From assembly GCF_041504345.1 (NCBI RefSeq), contig NZ_CP167894.1:1922001-1986000 (forward strand): a stretch of DNA of 64,000 nucleotides. Reading direction: 5' to 3'. Made by a program: the position numbers and the translations under genes. Positions 1 through 8,835 of this stretch are shown one piece after another. Origin of the DNA: Vibrio sp. BS-M-Sm-2. Its GTDB lineage: Bacteria; Pseudomonadota; Gammaproteobacteria; Enterobacterales; Vibrionaceae. The notes beneath the pieces are model-generated. The model did no database searches and had not been told where the DNA came from. It worked only from the letters and a program-made list of their open reading frames with translations. The first letter of the stretch is position 1; the number at the start of each line of letters is the position of its first letter.

Positions 1-652
1 TACCTGGCTGAGATAGGCCAAGTGCTTCTGTTAGGCAGTTCATTGAGTTGGCTGTGAACATACCTGAACATGAACCACAGGTTGGACATGCAGAACGCTC
101 TACTTGTTCGCTTTGCTCATCTGAAATCGTTGGATCGGCACCTTGGATCATTGCATCAACAAGGTCGAGCTTGATGATCTGATCTGAAAGCTTGGTTTTA
201 CCTGCTTCCATTGGGCCGCCTGATACAAAGATCACAGGGATGTTGAGGCGCATTGCAGCCATCATCATTCCCGGAGTGATTTTGTCACAGTTCGAGATAC
301 ATACCATCGCATCTGCACAGTGTGCATTGACCATGTACTCTACTGAGTCTGCGATAAGCTCACGTGATGGCAGTGAGTACAGCATGCCGCCGTGACCCAT
401 TGCGATACCATCATCAACTGCGATGGTGTTGAATTCTTTAGCGATACCGCCCGCTTTCTCGATTTCACCCGCAACCAATTGACCCATGTCTTTAAGGTGA
501 ACGTGGCCTGGAACGAATTGAGTGAAAGAGTTTACAACTGCGATGATTGGCTTACCGAAGTCATCATCTTTAACACCAGTTGCACGCCATAAAGCGCGCG
601 CACCAGCCATGTTGCGTCCGTGGGTAGTCGTTGCTGAACGATAGATTGGCAT
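1..652 (-). CDS. ilvD: Dihydroxy-acid dehydratase, N-terminal part (runs off the window)
   Basis: IlvD dehydrates 2,3-dihydroxy-isovalerate and 2,3-dihydroxy-3-methylvalerate to the keto acids that lead to valine, leucine and isoleucine; it is a cytosolic Fe-S enzyme. The minus frame starts [20 protein letters not shown], the typical IlvD N-terminus. It also carries [20 protein letters not shown] and [18 protein letters not shown], the regions holding the cluster cysteines. About 217 codons are present and the C-terminus lies beyond position 1. It is the next gene after ilvE, 33 bp downstream, so it belongs to the ilvGMED operon and shares its attenuator. Confidence 0.96.
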   Translation of the reverse strand, partial: MPIYRSATTTHGRNMAGARALWRATGVKDDDFGKPIIAVVNSFTQFVPGHVHLKDMGQLVAGEIEKAGGIAKEFNTIAVDDGIAMGHGGMLYSLPSRELIADSVEYMVNAHCADAMVCISNCDKITPGMMMAAMRLNIPVIFVSGGPMEAGKTKLSDQIIKLDLVDAMIQGADPTISDEQSEQVERSACPTCGSCSGMFTANSMNCLTEALGLSQPG

Positions 653-685
653 TGCTTAAATCCTTATAAAATATTTGGCTGTTGC

Positions 686-1654
686 TTACTTAGTTGTTTG
701 TGTTTGGTTTTCTGAAGTTTGGTATGCTGGGTACACATAGTCTAACCAGCCCCACTTATCTTCAGTGGTTCCATTGAATAGACCAAAGTAAGCCGCTTGA
801 ACCTTTTCAGTGATAGGGCCGCGTTTGCCTTCACCTACTGTAATTTTGTCTACACTGCGAACCGGAACGATCTCTGCAGCTGTGCCTGTCATGAATACTT
901 CATCGGCAAGATATAGCGCTTCGCGAGCAATGTTCTCTTCACGGATCTCATAACCCATGTCTTTTGCTAGTGTCATGATCGAATCACGAGTGATGCCCGG
1001 CAGAATTGCACTGGTCGCTGGTGGTGTAGATAGTACGCCATTGCGTACTACAAAGATGTTTTCACCAGCGCCTTCAGAAAGGTAACCATCAACACTTAGC
1101 GCGATACCTTCATCGTAACCATGACGACGTGCTTCACCACCAACCAGTAGTGAAGATAGGTAGTTACCACCCGCTTTAGCAGCGGTTGGGATGGTGTTTG
1201 GTGCCGCACGGTTCCAGCTAGAGATCATCGCGTCTACGCCATTTTCTAGAGCTTCTTCACCTAGGTAAGAGCCCCAAGGGAAAGCAGCGATGATCAGTTC
1301 CATCTCAGTGTTTTCTGGTGGACATACACCTAAACCAACGTTCCCGACAAAGCCGAGAGGGCGGATGTACGCTGACTCTAGCTTATTTTGACGTAGCGTT
1401 TCGCGAGTCGCTTCCATAATTTCTTCCTCAGTGTAAGGAATCGGGAAGCGGTAGATTTTTGCTGAGTCTTTTAGGCGCTTAGCGTGTTCAGGGTGACGGA
1501 AAATCACCGGACCCTTTGGTGTGTTGTAGCAACGAACACCTTCAAACACAGAAGTACCGTAGTGCATTGCGTGAGTCAGGACGTGAACGTTCGCCTCTGC
1601 CCAAGGAACCATCTCACCGTTAAACCAAATATAGTCTGCCGTTTTAGCTGTCAT
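686..1654 (-). CDS. ilvE: Branched-chain amino acid aminotransferase
   Basis: This PLP enzyme carries out the last, reversible transamination to valine, leucine and isoleucine in the cytosol. The 322-residue product is a class IV fold: RHPEHAKRLKDSAK near residue 53, the likely PLP lysine K160 in PTAAKAGGNY, and SEGAGENIFVVRNG after residue 190. It is slightly longer than E. coli IlvE because of a short C-terminal tail. It lies 12 bp after ilvM and 33 bp before ilvD, which fits one transcript. Confidence 0.96.
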   Translation of the reverse strand: MTAKTADYIWFNGEMVPWAEANVHVLTHAMHYGTSVFEGVRCYNTPKGPVIFRHPEHAKRLKDSAKIYRFPIPYTEEEIMEATRETLRQNKLESAYIRPLGFVGNVGLGVCPPENTEMELIIAAFPWGSYLGEEALENGVDAMISSWNRAAPNTIPTAAKAGGNYLSSLLVGGEARRHGYDEGIALSVDGYLSEGAGENIFVVRNGVLSTPPATSAILPGITRDSIMTLAKDMGYEIREENIAREALYLADEVFMTGTAAEIVPVRSVDKITVGEGKRGPITEKVQAAYFGLFNGTTEDKWGWLDYVYPAYQTSENQTQTTK

Positions 1655-1666
1655 GTTTGCGGTTCC

Positions 1667-1951
1667 TTATGCGTTTATCTTTTGTTGTAAGTTATTGTTT
1701 GGCAATTCATTACGACTGATAGAGATAACGTCAACGGTACGCACATCCCACAGCTTTTCGATTTGATTGACCAAGAAAGAGATCGGACGGTCACTGTCGA
1801 CAATGATCTCAACACTCGCCACTTTGCTTTCGTGGTTTTGAGTGCCTGCGACTTGCTTAACAATAAAGCCACGGTGGCGGATAACACGAAGAACACGCTC
1901 TAGTAGTACAGGCTTATCATCGGCTTTGATGTCTAATAGGTATCTTTTCAT
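1667..1951 (-). CDS. ilvM: Acetolactate synthase II small (regulatory) subunit
   Basis: IlvM is the small ACT-domain subunit that partners IlvG. The frame can be opened further upstream, but ATG at 1951 (MKRYLLDIKADDKPVLLERV) is the sensible start: it lies one base after the ilvG stop, and upstream starts would overlap ilvG. The 94-residue product has the ACT pattern PVLLERVLRVIRHRGFIVKQ, then a VEIIVDSDRPISFLVNQIEKL strand-helix. The usual tight ilvGM coupling is present. By family it stabilises and activates the large subunit; the isozyme II class is inferred from pairing and length. Confidence 0.93.
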   Translation of the reverse strand: MKRYLLDIKADDKPVLLERVLRVIRHRGFIVKQVAGTQNHESKVASVEIIVDSDRPISFLVNQIEKLWDVRTVDVISISRNELPNNNLQQKINA

Positions 1952-1952
1952 G

Positions 1953-3599
1953 TTATGTGTTCTCCAACATCTCACTGTTTGAAGCACCTGGCGGTACTAG
2001 TGGCCATACGTTCTCTTCTTCATCGATAAGAACATGAAGTAGGTAAGCGGTTTTGCTCTCAAGCATCTCTTTCAATGCTGGTTCTACTTCTTCTTTACGC
2101 GTGATGGTTTTACCCGGGATATCGAAGGCTTTCGCTAGCATCACGAAGTCTGGGTTGTCATCTAGGATGGTTTCACTGTGGCGGCCATCGAAGAACAATG
2201 ATTGCCATTGGCGAACCATACCCAAGCGAGAGTTATTTAGAAGCACCATCTTCACTGGGATTTGGCGGCGTTTCAGCGTGCCAAGTTCTTGCACGTTCAT
2301 CATGAACGACCCATCACCAGAGATAAGTATAGATTGGTCATCAGGACGCCCAACCGACGCACCCATAGCGGCTGGTAAGCCAAAGCCCATGGTGCCTAAA
2401 CCGGCAGAGGTGATGAAGTTCTGTGGATCGCGAGGTTGAATGTGTTGAGCTGCCCACATTTGGTGTTGGCCAACATCGGTCGAAACAATAGAGCTTGCTG
2501 GCATCATGTCTGACAGTTGCTTCAACAGTAGCGGAGCAAAGATCAGATCACCTGGGTGGTCGTAGCGCCATTTGAATGAGCTACGAAGCCCTTCAGAGTG
2601 GTGAACCCAAGATGAGATGTCTTGGCTTAGTTCCAACTGAGGCATGATCTTGTTGATGTCACCACGAATTGGCGCATTAGCAAGACGCAGTTTGCTGAAC
2701 TCAGCGGCATCAATATCGATATGGATAACTTTCGCGTGTGGTGCAAAGGTATCAAGCTTACCGGTTACTCGGTCATCGAAACGAGCGCCAACAACAATCA
2801 GCAGGTCACTCTCTTGAACCACTAGGTTAGCGGCTTTGGTGCCGTGCATGCCCAACATGCCAAGGTAGTGTGGGTCGTCACGTTCGATAGTACCCAAGCC
2901 TTTCAATGTACTTACTGCAGGCATCGGGTTAAGGCGTAAGAACTCACGAACAGCATCGGTCGCTTTAGCGAGTTGAACACCACCACCTACGTATAAAACA
3001 GGGCGGGTAGCTTGAGACAAAAAGTACTGTGCCTGCTCAATAGCATCGGTTGTTGCAACAGGAATCGCTGGTGGAGTAAATTCTGGGAGAGTTTTAACAG
3101 GAGCTTCTGCTAGTTGAACATCTTTAGCAATATCGACGATAACTGGACCTGGGCGGCCAGACTTCGCTACTACAAAGGCTTCAGCTAGGGTTGGAGCCAA
3201 TTCTTCAATGTCGGTAACTAGGTAACTGTGCTTGGTACATGACAGAGACATACCAATCACATCCATCTCTTGGAATGCATCGGTACCAATGTGGGAACTT
3301 GCAACCTGACCTGTGATAGCAACCAATGGGATTGAATCCATAAAGGCATCTGCAAGGCCAGTGACTAGGTTCGTTGCACCTGGTCCCGAGGTTGCCATAC
3401 AAACAGCGACATCTTGTGTTGCACGAGCCATACCGATCGCGGCCATTGCAGCGCCTTGCTCATGACGACATAGGATATGCTCAACCCCGCCATCATAAAG
3501 TGCATCGTAGATTGGCATGATGGCACCGCCTGGGTAACCAAATACGGTCTCAATTCCTTGTTGCTTGAGTGCGGATACGACTAGTTCTGCGCCTTTCAT
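1953..3599 (-). CDS. ilvG: Acetolactate synthase II large (catalytic) subunit
   Basis: ThDP- and FAD-dependent enzyme that condenses pyruvate with pyruvate or 2-ketobutyrate, the first common step of branched-chain synthesis. The 548 residues include catalytic Glu47 in [10 protein letters not shown], the FAD-binding middle domain and the ThDP/Mg motif GDGSFMMN followed by LLNNSRLG about 25 residues later. The frame is intact, unlike the frameshifted ilvG of E. coli K-12. It is the first structural gene after the ilvL leader and attenuator. Confidence 0.96.
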   Translation of the reverse strand: MKGAELVVSALKQQGIETVFGYPGGAIMPIYDALYDGGVEHILCRHEQGAAMAAIGMARATQDVAVCMATSGPGATNLVTGLADAFMDSIPLVAITGQVASSHIGTDAFQEMDVIGMSLSCTKHSYLVTDIEELAPTLAEAFVVAKSGRPGPVIVDIAKDVQLAEAPVKTLPEFTPPAIPVATTDAIEQAQYFLSQATRPVLYVGGGVQLAKATDAVREFLRLNPMPAVSTLKGLGTIERDDPHYLGMLGMHGTKAANLVVQESDLLIVVGARFDDRVTGKLDTFAPHAKVIHIDIDAAEFSKLRLANAPIRGDINKIMPQLELSQDISSWVHHSEGLRSSFKWRYDHPGDLIFAPLLLKQLSDMMPASSIVSTDVGQHQMWAAQHIQPRDPQNFITSAGLGTMGFGLPAAMGASVGRPDDQSILISGDGSFMMNVQELGTLKRRQIPVKMVLLNNSRLGMVRQWQSLFFDGRHSETILDDNPDFVMLAKAFDIPGKTITRKEEVEPALKEMLESKTAYLLHVLIDEEENVWPLVPPGASNSEMLENT

Positions 3600-3730
3600 C
3601 GGAATTCTCCCGTATTACCTTTATTTTGGTAACTGTTTCCTTTGTCTCTGCACATCTTGTGCTCCCATTCTTCCTGTAAATCGGCAAAGCCGAAAATGCT
3701 CAAAAATATAAAAATCGAATGTTTAAATTA

Positions 3731-3768
3731 GAAAAAACCCCCGGACTTGTCAGTGCGGGGGTTTTTTC
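3731..3768 (-). terminator. ilv operon attenuator
   Basis: A hairpin read on the minus strand pairs AAAAAACCCCCG with CGGGGGTTTTTT around a 12-nt loop and ends in a U run. It lies between the leader peptide stop (3779) and the ilvG start (3599). That is the classical position of the Rho-independent attenuator, released when ribosomes stall on Ile, Val or Leu codons of the leader. Read on the plus strand, the same hairpin could also terminate. Confidence 0.88.
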
Positions 3769-3778
3769 TAATTCGTGG

Positions 3779-3868
3779 TTACTTTCTTCCCACTCGCCCC
3801 CGCGCAGTCTTAATAATGACTACGATAATCAGGTTAATCAGTGCGTAAATGCGAGCGTTAAAAATCAT
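3779..3868 (-). CDS. ilvL: ilvGMED operon leader peptide
   Basis: A 29-codon frame reads M-I-F-N-A-R-I-Y-A-L-I-N-L-I-I-V-V-I-I-K-T-A-R-G-R-V-G-R-K. Twelve of its 29 codons are Ile (7), Leu (2) or Val (3), and they cluster in codons 10-19 just before the attenuator hairpin. It is too short for ordinary gene callers. By analogy with E. coli IlvL it senses charging of the Ile, Leu and Val tRNAs. A possible promoter lies upstream (TTGTCA at 3943-3948), but its -10 is poor, so I do not call it separately. Confidence 0.88.
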   Translation of the reverse strand: MIFNARIYALINLIIVVIIKTARGRVGRK

Positions 3869-4071
3869 AATATTCGAGTTTTCTCGTTTATTGTCTTCAG
3901 TAAAAGTCTATATCTCTAGTGTTATCACACAAATCTGCCGCATGACAAGGAAAATGTCATTCTTTTTTCACATTAAAACACCATTCCATCAAGCTATATA
4001 ACAACCTTATAGCTTTGGTGAGCAACGAATATCCAGAGCGAATACTTTTAAATCAAAGACAAAGGAAAGTT

Positions 4072-5595
4072 ATGGGACTCGCGATAATTCATAGTCGAGC
4101 TAGTGTTGGTGTAGAGGCGCCAGAAGTGACTGTTGAGGTGCATATAAGCAATGGAATGCCTGGCTTTACGTTAGTGGGTCTACCTGAAACAACGGTTAAG
4201 GAATCTAAAGATCGAGTAAGAAGTGCGATCATCAATTCTCGCTTTGAATTTCCATCAAAAAGAATCACGGTCAACCTCGCTCCTGCCGATTTACCCAAAG
4301 AAGGAGGTCGTTTCGATTTGCCAATCGCGCTTGGGATTTTAGTGGCATCTGATCAGCTTCCGACATCAAAGATCGCACAGCATGAATTCATCGGTGAGTT
4401 GGCGCTGTCTGGAGAGCTGCGTTCAGTAAAGGGCGTGTTGCCTGCGACGTTAGCTGCCGATAGCGTCGAACGATGCTTAGTTGTTCCACACCATAACGGT
4501 GATCAGGCTGCGCTAGTGGGCAAGGGAGCCCATAAATCTGCGCAAACCTTGTTGGAGGTTTGTGCTGACATGTGTGGACAGACTCAGCTTGGCCTATATA
4601 GAACGGAACATCATCAGGCTGATGTTTCAGTGCTTCGCGACCTACAAGATATTATCGGCCAACAACAAGGTAAGCGAGCTCTGGAGATAGCAGCCGCTGG
4701 AAATCACAACTTACTTTTCCTTGGCCCTCCAGGAACTGGCAAGACTATGTTGGCGTCTCGTCTGCGTGATTTGTTACCTGAAATGAGTGATGACGAGGCG
4801 ATGGAAACTGCATCGGTCGCTTCGTTAACGCAGCAAGAGATCAATCAGTACAACTGGAAGCAACGACCTTTTCGATCCCCTCACCATTCAAGCTCAATGG
4901 CGGCATTGGTGGGAGGAGGCTCAGTGCCTCGCCCCGGAGAGATCTCTTTGGCGCATAACGGCTTATTGTTCTTGGATGAGATGCCAGAGTTTGAGCGTAA
5001 GGTGCTCGATTCATTACGTGAGCCACTAGAGTCGGGCGAGATTATTATCTCCCGTGCAGCGGGCAAGACGCGTTTCCCTGCGCGCTTTCAGTTGGTCGGT
5101 GCACTCAACCCAAGTCCAACAGGTTACTACGAAGGTAATCAAGCGCGGGCTAACCCACAGATAATCTTGCGCTATCTCAACCGCTTATCTGGCCCCTTGC
5201 TAGATAGGTTCGATATGTCATTGGAGATACCTCTATTGCCCAAGGGAATGTTGGCCGAAGGAGGTGACCGAGGTGAAACCACCCAAGTCGTAAAGCACAG
5301 GGTCAAACAGGCTCGTCAAACCATGTTATCTCGCAACCATAAATCAAATGCTTTACTCGGCAGTCGAGAAATTGAGAAGTATTGCCCACTGCGACGTGAA
5401 GATGCGGAGTTTCTTGAGACAGCACTCCATCGATTGGGGCTGTCGATTCGTGCCTATCACCGAATCATTAAGGTAGCGCGAACCATTGCTGACCTTGACG
5501 GTAACGAGCAGATAGAAAAGAAACACCTATCGGAAGCGCTGGGCTATCGAGCGATGGACCGATTGTTGAAGCAACTCACGGCTCAAGCTGTGTAG
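4072..5595 (+). CDS. comM: ComM/YifB-family Mg chelatase-like AAA+ ATPase
   Basis: ComM is a hexameric helicase that drives branch migration during natural transformation, relevant in naturally competent vibrios. The start is ATG 4072 (MGLAIIHSRASVGVEAPEV) behind AAAGGA; an in-frame upstream GTG lacks a site. The 507 residues comprise an N-terminal Lon-protease-like domain (about 1-190), Walker A GPPGTGKT at 218-225, Walker B LLFLDE near 298-303 and a C-terminal Mg-chelatase domain. It is divergent from the ilv operon. Its downstream terminator is interrupted by an insertion sequence, but the coding frame is whole. Confidence 0.95.
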   Translation: MGLAIIHSRASVGVEAPEVTVEVHISNGMPGFTLVGLPETTVKESKDRVRSAIINSRFEFPSKRITVNLAPADLPKEGGRFDLPIALGILVASDQLPTSKIAQHEFIGELALSGELRSVKGVLPATLAADSVERCLVVPHHNGDQAALVGKGAHKSAQTLLEVCADMCGQTQLGLYRTEHHQADVSVLRDLQDIIGQQQGKRALEIAAAGNHNLLFLGPPGTGKTMLASRLRDLLPEMSDDEAMETASVASLTQQEINQYNWKQRPFRSPHHSSSMAALVGGGSVPRPGEISLAHNGLLFLDEMPEFERKVLDSLREPLESGEIIISRAAGKTRFPARFQLVGALNPSPTGYYEGNQARANPQIILRYLNRLSGPLLDRFDMSLEIPLLPKGMLAEGGDRGETTQVVKHRVKQARQTMLSRNHKSNALLGSREIEKYCPLRREDAEFLETALHRLGLSIRAYHRIIKVARTIADLDGNEQIEKKHLSEALGYRAMDRLLKQLTAQAV

Positions 5596-5650
5596 TAGTA
5601 AATAGAAAGCCTGCTTGTGTGAAGTGACCCCGTAAAGTTGGACATTTCTG

Positions 5651-6463
5651 TTAAGCGGCTTTCAAGGCCTGAGTTCGATATTCTATCGGAGTCAGGCCTT
5701 TTAGTTTCACTTTTATACGTTTGGTATTGTAGTACTCGATGTATTCTTTAATTTGCTCTATCAGAGCATCTGCATCTTCAAAGCTTTGGTTGTGATACAT
5801 CTCTGTTTTGAGTAAAGCAAAAAAGTTTTCAGCAACCGCATTATCCAAGCAGTTACCTTTTCTCGACATGCTTTGTGTTAACCCACTCTCCGCTACCTTT
5901 TTTTGATACTGTCGATGGCGATATTGCCAACCTTGATCGCTATGTATAATTGGCTTTGAGTTGGGTTTAAGCTTTGATATGGCTTCCGTCAGCATATCCG
6001 TGACTAGCGGCAAGCAGGCACTTTTGGCCACTCTATAAGCAACCACTTCCTGAGTAAACAAGTCGACAACGGGAGACAAGTATACTTTCTGCTCTTTGAC
6101 TTTGAACTCCGTGACATCAGTTACCCACTTTTCGTCGGGTTGAGTCGCACTAAAATCTCTTTCAAGCACGTTAGGAGCAGCTGTTCCAGACTCTCCTCGG
6201 TATGAACGATACTTTTTAATCCTGACCGTCGATTTAAGGTTGAGCTGAGCCATAAGCCTTTGAACCGTTTTGTGGTTAAGCACGAACCCCTGATTTTTTA
6301 ATTCCAAGTGAATACGGCGGTAGCCGTATCGGCCCTTATGCTCATGATAAATTGACTTTATCAACCGCAGCTCACGTTCGTAGCTATTTGGGCGCTTGCT
6401 CGTTTGAGCCTGATAATAAAAGACACTTTTTGCCAGCTGTAGAGTGTGCAGTAAGTGCTTCAA
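5651..6463 (-). CDS. IS3-family transposase OrfB (DDE catalytic domain)
   Basis: This frame encodes the integrase-type catalytic domain that cuts and joins the IS ends. It has the HTH_21-like region YHEHKGRYGYRRIHLELK (about 39-56) and an rve core with D116 (TDVTEF), D176 (IHSDQGWQY) and E212 (AENFFALLK), a DD(35)E triad. The listed start is a TTG inside the natural frame. In IS3 elements OrfB is mostly made as an OrfAB fusion by -1 frameshifting, and this frame stays open upstream into orfA past the slippery heptamer. The C-terminus (YIEYYNTKRIKVKLKGLTP) is normal. Confidence 0.93.
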   Translation of the reverse strand: MKHLLHTLQLAKSVFYYQAQTSKRPNSYERELRLIKSIYHEHKGRYGYRRIHLELKNQGFVLNHKTVQRLMAQLNLKSTVRIKKYRSYRGESGTAAPNVLERDFSATQPDEKWVTDVTEFKVKEQKVYLSPVVDLFTQEVVAYRVAKSACLPLVTDMLTEAISKLKPNSKPIIHSDQGWQYRHRQYQKKVAESGLTQSMSRKGNCLDNAVAENFFALLKTEMYHNQSFEDADALIEQIKEYIEYYNTKRIKVKLKGLTPIEYRTQALKAA

Positions 6464-6489
6464 CGGGTACTTGCCTTTAAGAGTTAGAG

Positions 6490-6999
6490 CTATGACCGCT
6501 TTTTCTTTGTTCGACGGTTTTTTTCCTGCTCCAACTCTTCCAACTTTTTTAGAACGGCATTCTCGGTTCGTAAGTAAACCAACTCCTCTTTTAGCTCCTC
6601 AAGCGTCATTTCATTATCAGGCTTAGTGGTACGTTGAGGTTGCTGTTTCATTGAGGGTCTTCCTTTCTGGCGCATTTTGAGCCCTTTGATACCGAGCTCA
6701 TTAAATCGTTTGAGCCAGACTGAGAGTATCCCAGGGGATGAGAGGTTTAATACTGCGCTAGTGTGCGTGAGAGACCATTCATTCGTCCACATTAAATTCA
6801 ATGCTTTTCGTTTTGTCTGAGCAGTAGCCGCATGGTTAGTTGGTAAAAATGAATCAGTACCATGGATGGCAAAGACTTGAGCCCAATACCGTATCTGTCT
6901 TGAAGAAATTGAATATTGTTTTGCTAAGTAGAGAGATGACGTGCCATCTAAGTATTGCTTAGCAATGATACATTTTAGCTCTCGGCTATATTTGGACAT
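6490..6999 (-). CDS. IS3-family transposase OrfA (DNA-binding)
   Basis: The 169-residue OrfA begins MSKYSRELKCIIAKQYLDGT and carries two helix-turn-helix segments, SSLYLAKQYSISSRQIRYWA and LTHTSAVLNLSSPGILSVWL. They are followed by a leucine-rich coiled coil (LEELKEELVYLRTENAVLKKLEEL pattern, about residues 132-156) that mediates multimerisation in this family. By family it binds the inverted repeats and regulates transposition. It ends 27 bp upstream of the TTG listed for orfB, in the other frame, with the frameshift heptamer near its 3' end. Confidence 0.9.
   Translation of the reverse strand: MSKYSRELKCIIAKQYLDGTSSLYLAKQYSISSRQIRYWAQVFAIHGTDSFLPTNHAATAQTKRKALNLMWTNEWSLTHTSAVLNLSSPGILSVWLKRFNELGIKGLKMRQKGRPSMKQQPQRTTKPDNEMTLEELKEELVYLRTENAVLKKLEELEQEKNRRTKKKRS
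6517..6523 (-). other. -1 ribosomal frameshift heptamer of the IS
   Basis: On the minus strand, in the orfA frame, the sequence reads A-AAA-AAC (inside GAA AAA AAC CGT, from codon 159). A -1 slip here enters the orfB frame, which is then open with no stop through ...KAVIALTLKGKYPLKH into OrfB. This matches the X-XXY-YYZ pattern used by IS3-family elements to make OrfAB. The efficiency and any downstream stimulator are unknown. Confidence 0.72.
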
Positions 7000-7088
7000 A
7001 AAAAGACCCCCAATAATTGGTGTCCAACTATTGGGGGTCAGTTCAGTGTGCAGGCTTTAGTTTGATAATTTATTGGCGCTGGCTGGAG

Positions 7089-8042
7089 TTAGAACTTGTA
7101 GTTCAGGCCGAGTGAGACGATGTATTGAGACTCATCATAGAAGGTAATGTTCGAGTCACTAGTACCGTAGCCCGCAAGAGAAACAAACGACCAGTTTTCC
7201 CAATCCATGAATTGATCATATTCATACGCGGCGAATAGATTGATGTTATCGTCACTGCGTTTCTTTTGGAAAGTAATGCTGCTCGCATCGTAAGAGCGTT
7301 GTTTGTAACCCGCCGTTAGTGCGTATTGATGACGTCCCATGCCGCCAAATAAGCTTACCTCACCGCCAAACTGTTCATAAGAGGCAGCTTTGCCATCTGC
7401 AGAACTTGATTGGTAGATCAGTGACGGTACTAACATCATGGTACGACTGATTGGCTGACGATATTGACCTTTCAGGTAGAAAGTATCGGCGTCGCGTTTT
7501 AGCGCGTCTTCAACTCGATCATCTTTCACATCTTTGGTGGCGTAGGCCATGTCTAAAGAGAAAGCAGAGCCAGCGATGCTCTCTAGTGTTAAACGAAAGG
7601 CATTACCCGTCTCGTCGGTTTTGCTGCGAGCTGACGTCGTGTTGTACGGATCGGCCCAAGTCTCGCCAGACATAATAGTTGGCAGAATCGAAGCATCGAT
7701 GGTCATGCCTGACTCTAGTTGGTATTTATAACCAACCTCAAGCACAACAGTACCCGTCGCCACATCATCACGCGCGGTACCTGTGTAAACCTGATGGTTC
7801 AGCTTTTCACCAAAGGTGTAAGCGACACTGCCTAAAGGTGCGACAAGAAATGAGCTTTCAGATGAGGCTTTCTGTTTATTTGATGAGAGGGTGCTATCAG
7901 CATCGGTATTAAAATTTGAGGAGGAAGAGGTTACCCCGGTATTGATAGAGATTTCACCACTGAAACCTTGTTCGTCTGCAAGTTTGGCAAAGGCTGGCGA
8001 AGTAACAACGCTTAATGCGAGAAGTGTGATTTTTATTTTCAT
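7089..8042 (-). CDS. DUF2860-family outer-membrane beta-barrel protein
   Basis: The 317-residue product has a signal peptide (MKIKITLLALSVVTSPAFA, about residues 1-19) and then alternating polar/aromatic strands. It ends YIVSLGLNYKF with a terminal Phe, the outer-membrane insertion signal. The patterns GFSGEISINTGVTSSSSNFN, LVAPLGSVAYTFG, TIMSGETWADP and AYEYDQFMDWENWSFVSLAGYGT are those I associate with the Vibrio DUF2860 family. Function and substrate are unknown. It converges on comM. The IS 43 bp beyond its stop has separated it from its terminator, so its mRNA 3' end may have changed. Confidence 0.8.
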   Translation of the reverse strand: MKIKITLLALSVVTSPAFAKLADEQGFSGEISINTGVTSSSSNFNTDADSTLSSNKQKASSESSFLVAPLGSVAYTFGEKLNHQVYTGTARDDVATGTVVLEVGYKYQLESGMTIDASILPTIMSGETWADPYNTTSARSKTDETGNAFRLTLESIAGSAFSLDMAYATKDVKDDRVEDALKRDADTFYLKGQYRQPISRTMMLVPSLIYQSSSADGKAASYEQFGGEVSLFGGMGRHQYALTAGYKQRSYDASSITFQKKRSDDNINLFAAYEYDQFMDWENWSFVSLAGYGTSDSNITFYDESQYIVSLGLNYKF

Positions 8043-8148
8043 TTAAGGGCTCCTTGCCCACCGGTTCTTAGGACGGGTTATTAATACCAGTAAAGCTCTG
8101 AGTTTTATGGCTGATTATTTATCAATGATGATTTTTGAACTAGGAAAA

Positions 8149-8170
8149 AAAGGAAGCCGAAGCTTCCTTT
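8149..8170 (-). terminator. dsbA terminator
   Basis: AAAGGAAGC and GCTTCCTTT pair around CGAA. Read on the minus strand the stem runs into a T-rich tract. It sits just after the dsbA stop at 8181. Confidence 0.8.
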
Positions 8171-8180
8171 AATCACTACC

Positions 8181-8780
8181 TTACTTCTTTAACAAGAAGT
8201 TAACCAGCTCGAAGTACTCATCGAGAGAGTTAATACCTTGCGCTTCTACTAAGTAACGGTTGTTAACTACAACAGCAGGTACACCAGAAAGGCCGCTGTC
8301 TTTGAATGCTTTGTCGAAGCGACGAACCATCGAATCTACTGCAAAGCCGTTATACGCAGCATCGAACTTCTTCGCATCAACACCTTCGTCTAGGAAGATT
8401 TGACGCAGTTCTGCTTCATCACGTGGTGGCTTGTTCATGGTGTGGATGCGGTTAAACATCACTGGCACCATTTTGTCTTCAACTTTCAGTGCAATCATCG
8501 TCGCATAAGCCTTGCTCATTGGCAGACCCATGTTGCCACCCATGAATGAAACATGGTTCTTTTGTAGCTTAGCGTCTTTAGGTAGCTGTTGTTTTAGCTG
8601 CTGGATGATTGGCTCAAAGCTATTACAGTGTGGGCAGTAGAAAGAGAAGAATTCTGTCACCATTGGTTTTTTTGATGCTTCTAGGTTGAGAACTTTATAG
8701 TGTTCACCTTCGTTAAATTTCGCAGCGTGAGCTGAAAGGCTCAACATGATCAATGAGAAAAATGCGAATAGCTTTTTCAT
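8181..8780 (-). CDS. dsbA: Periplasmic thiol:disulfide oxidoreductase DsbA
   Basis: DsbA introduces disulfides into proteins entering the periplasm and is reoxidised by DsbB. The 199-residue precursor has a signal peptide ([19 protein letters not shown]), a thioredoxin fold with active site C49-P-H-C52 in [14 protein letters not shown], an inserted helical domain, and the cis-proline loop [14 protein letters not shown]. It lies 55 bp downstream of srkA on the same strand, the same pairing as rdoA-dsbA in E. coli, so cotranscription is likely. Confidence 0.97.
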   Translation of the reverse strand: MKKLFAFFSLIMLSLSAHAAKFNEGEHYKVLNLEASKKPMVTEFFSFYCPHCNSFEPIIQQLKQQLPKDAKLQKNHVSFMGGNMGLPMSKAYATMIALKVEDKMVPVMFNRIHTMNKPPRDEAELRQIFLDEGVDAKKFDAAYNGFAVDSMVRRFDKAFKDSGLSGVPAVVVNNRYLVEAQGINSLDEYFELVNFLLKK

Positions 8781-8835
8781 TTATCCAATCTCCATTATGT
8801 TTGAATTTTTATCTAGTTGTATGTTGCGATTGCGG

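Larger units (their letters stand above)
5620..7045 (-). mobile_element. Complete IS3-family insertion sequence, 1426 bp
   Basis: The ends are inverted repeats: left TGAAGTGACCCCG and right (reversed) TGAACTGACCCCC, with GTTGGACA conserved further in on both sides. A 3-bp direct repeat GTG flanks it (5617-5619 and 7046-7048). It carries two overlapping minus-strand frames, a helix-turn-helix OrfA and a DDE integrase OrfB, as in IS3 elements. Ends, target repeat, both frames and the frameshift signal are all intact, so it may still be mobile. Naming the exact IS needs a database comparison. Confidence 0.92.
5606..7058. terminator. comM terminator hairpin split by the insertion sequence
   Basis: Left arm AAAGCCTGC at 5606-5614 and right arm GCAGGCTTT at 7050-7058 flank the IS element. 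Removing the IS and one copy of the GTG target repeat rebuilds a perfect 9-bp stem with the 6-nt loop TTGTGT. In the native state this was probably the bidirectional terminator between comM and the convergent outer-membrane protein gene. The arms are now 1.4 kb apart and unlikely to work. Confidence 0.8.
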
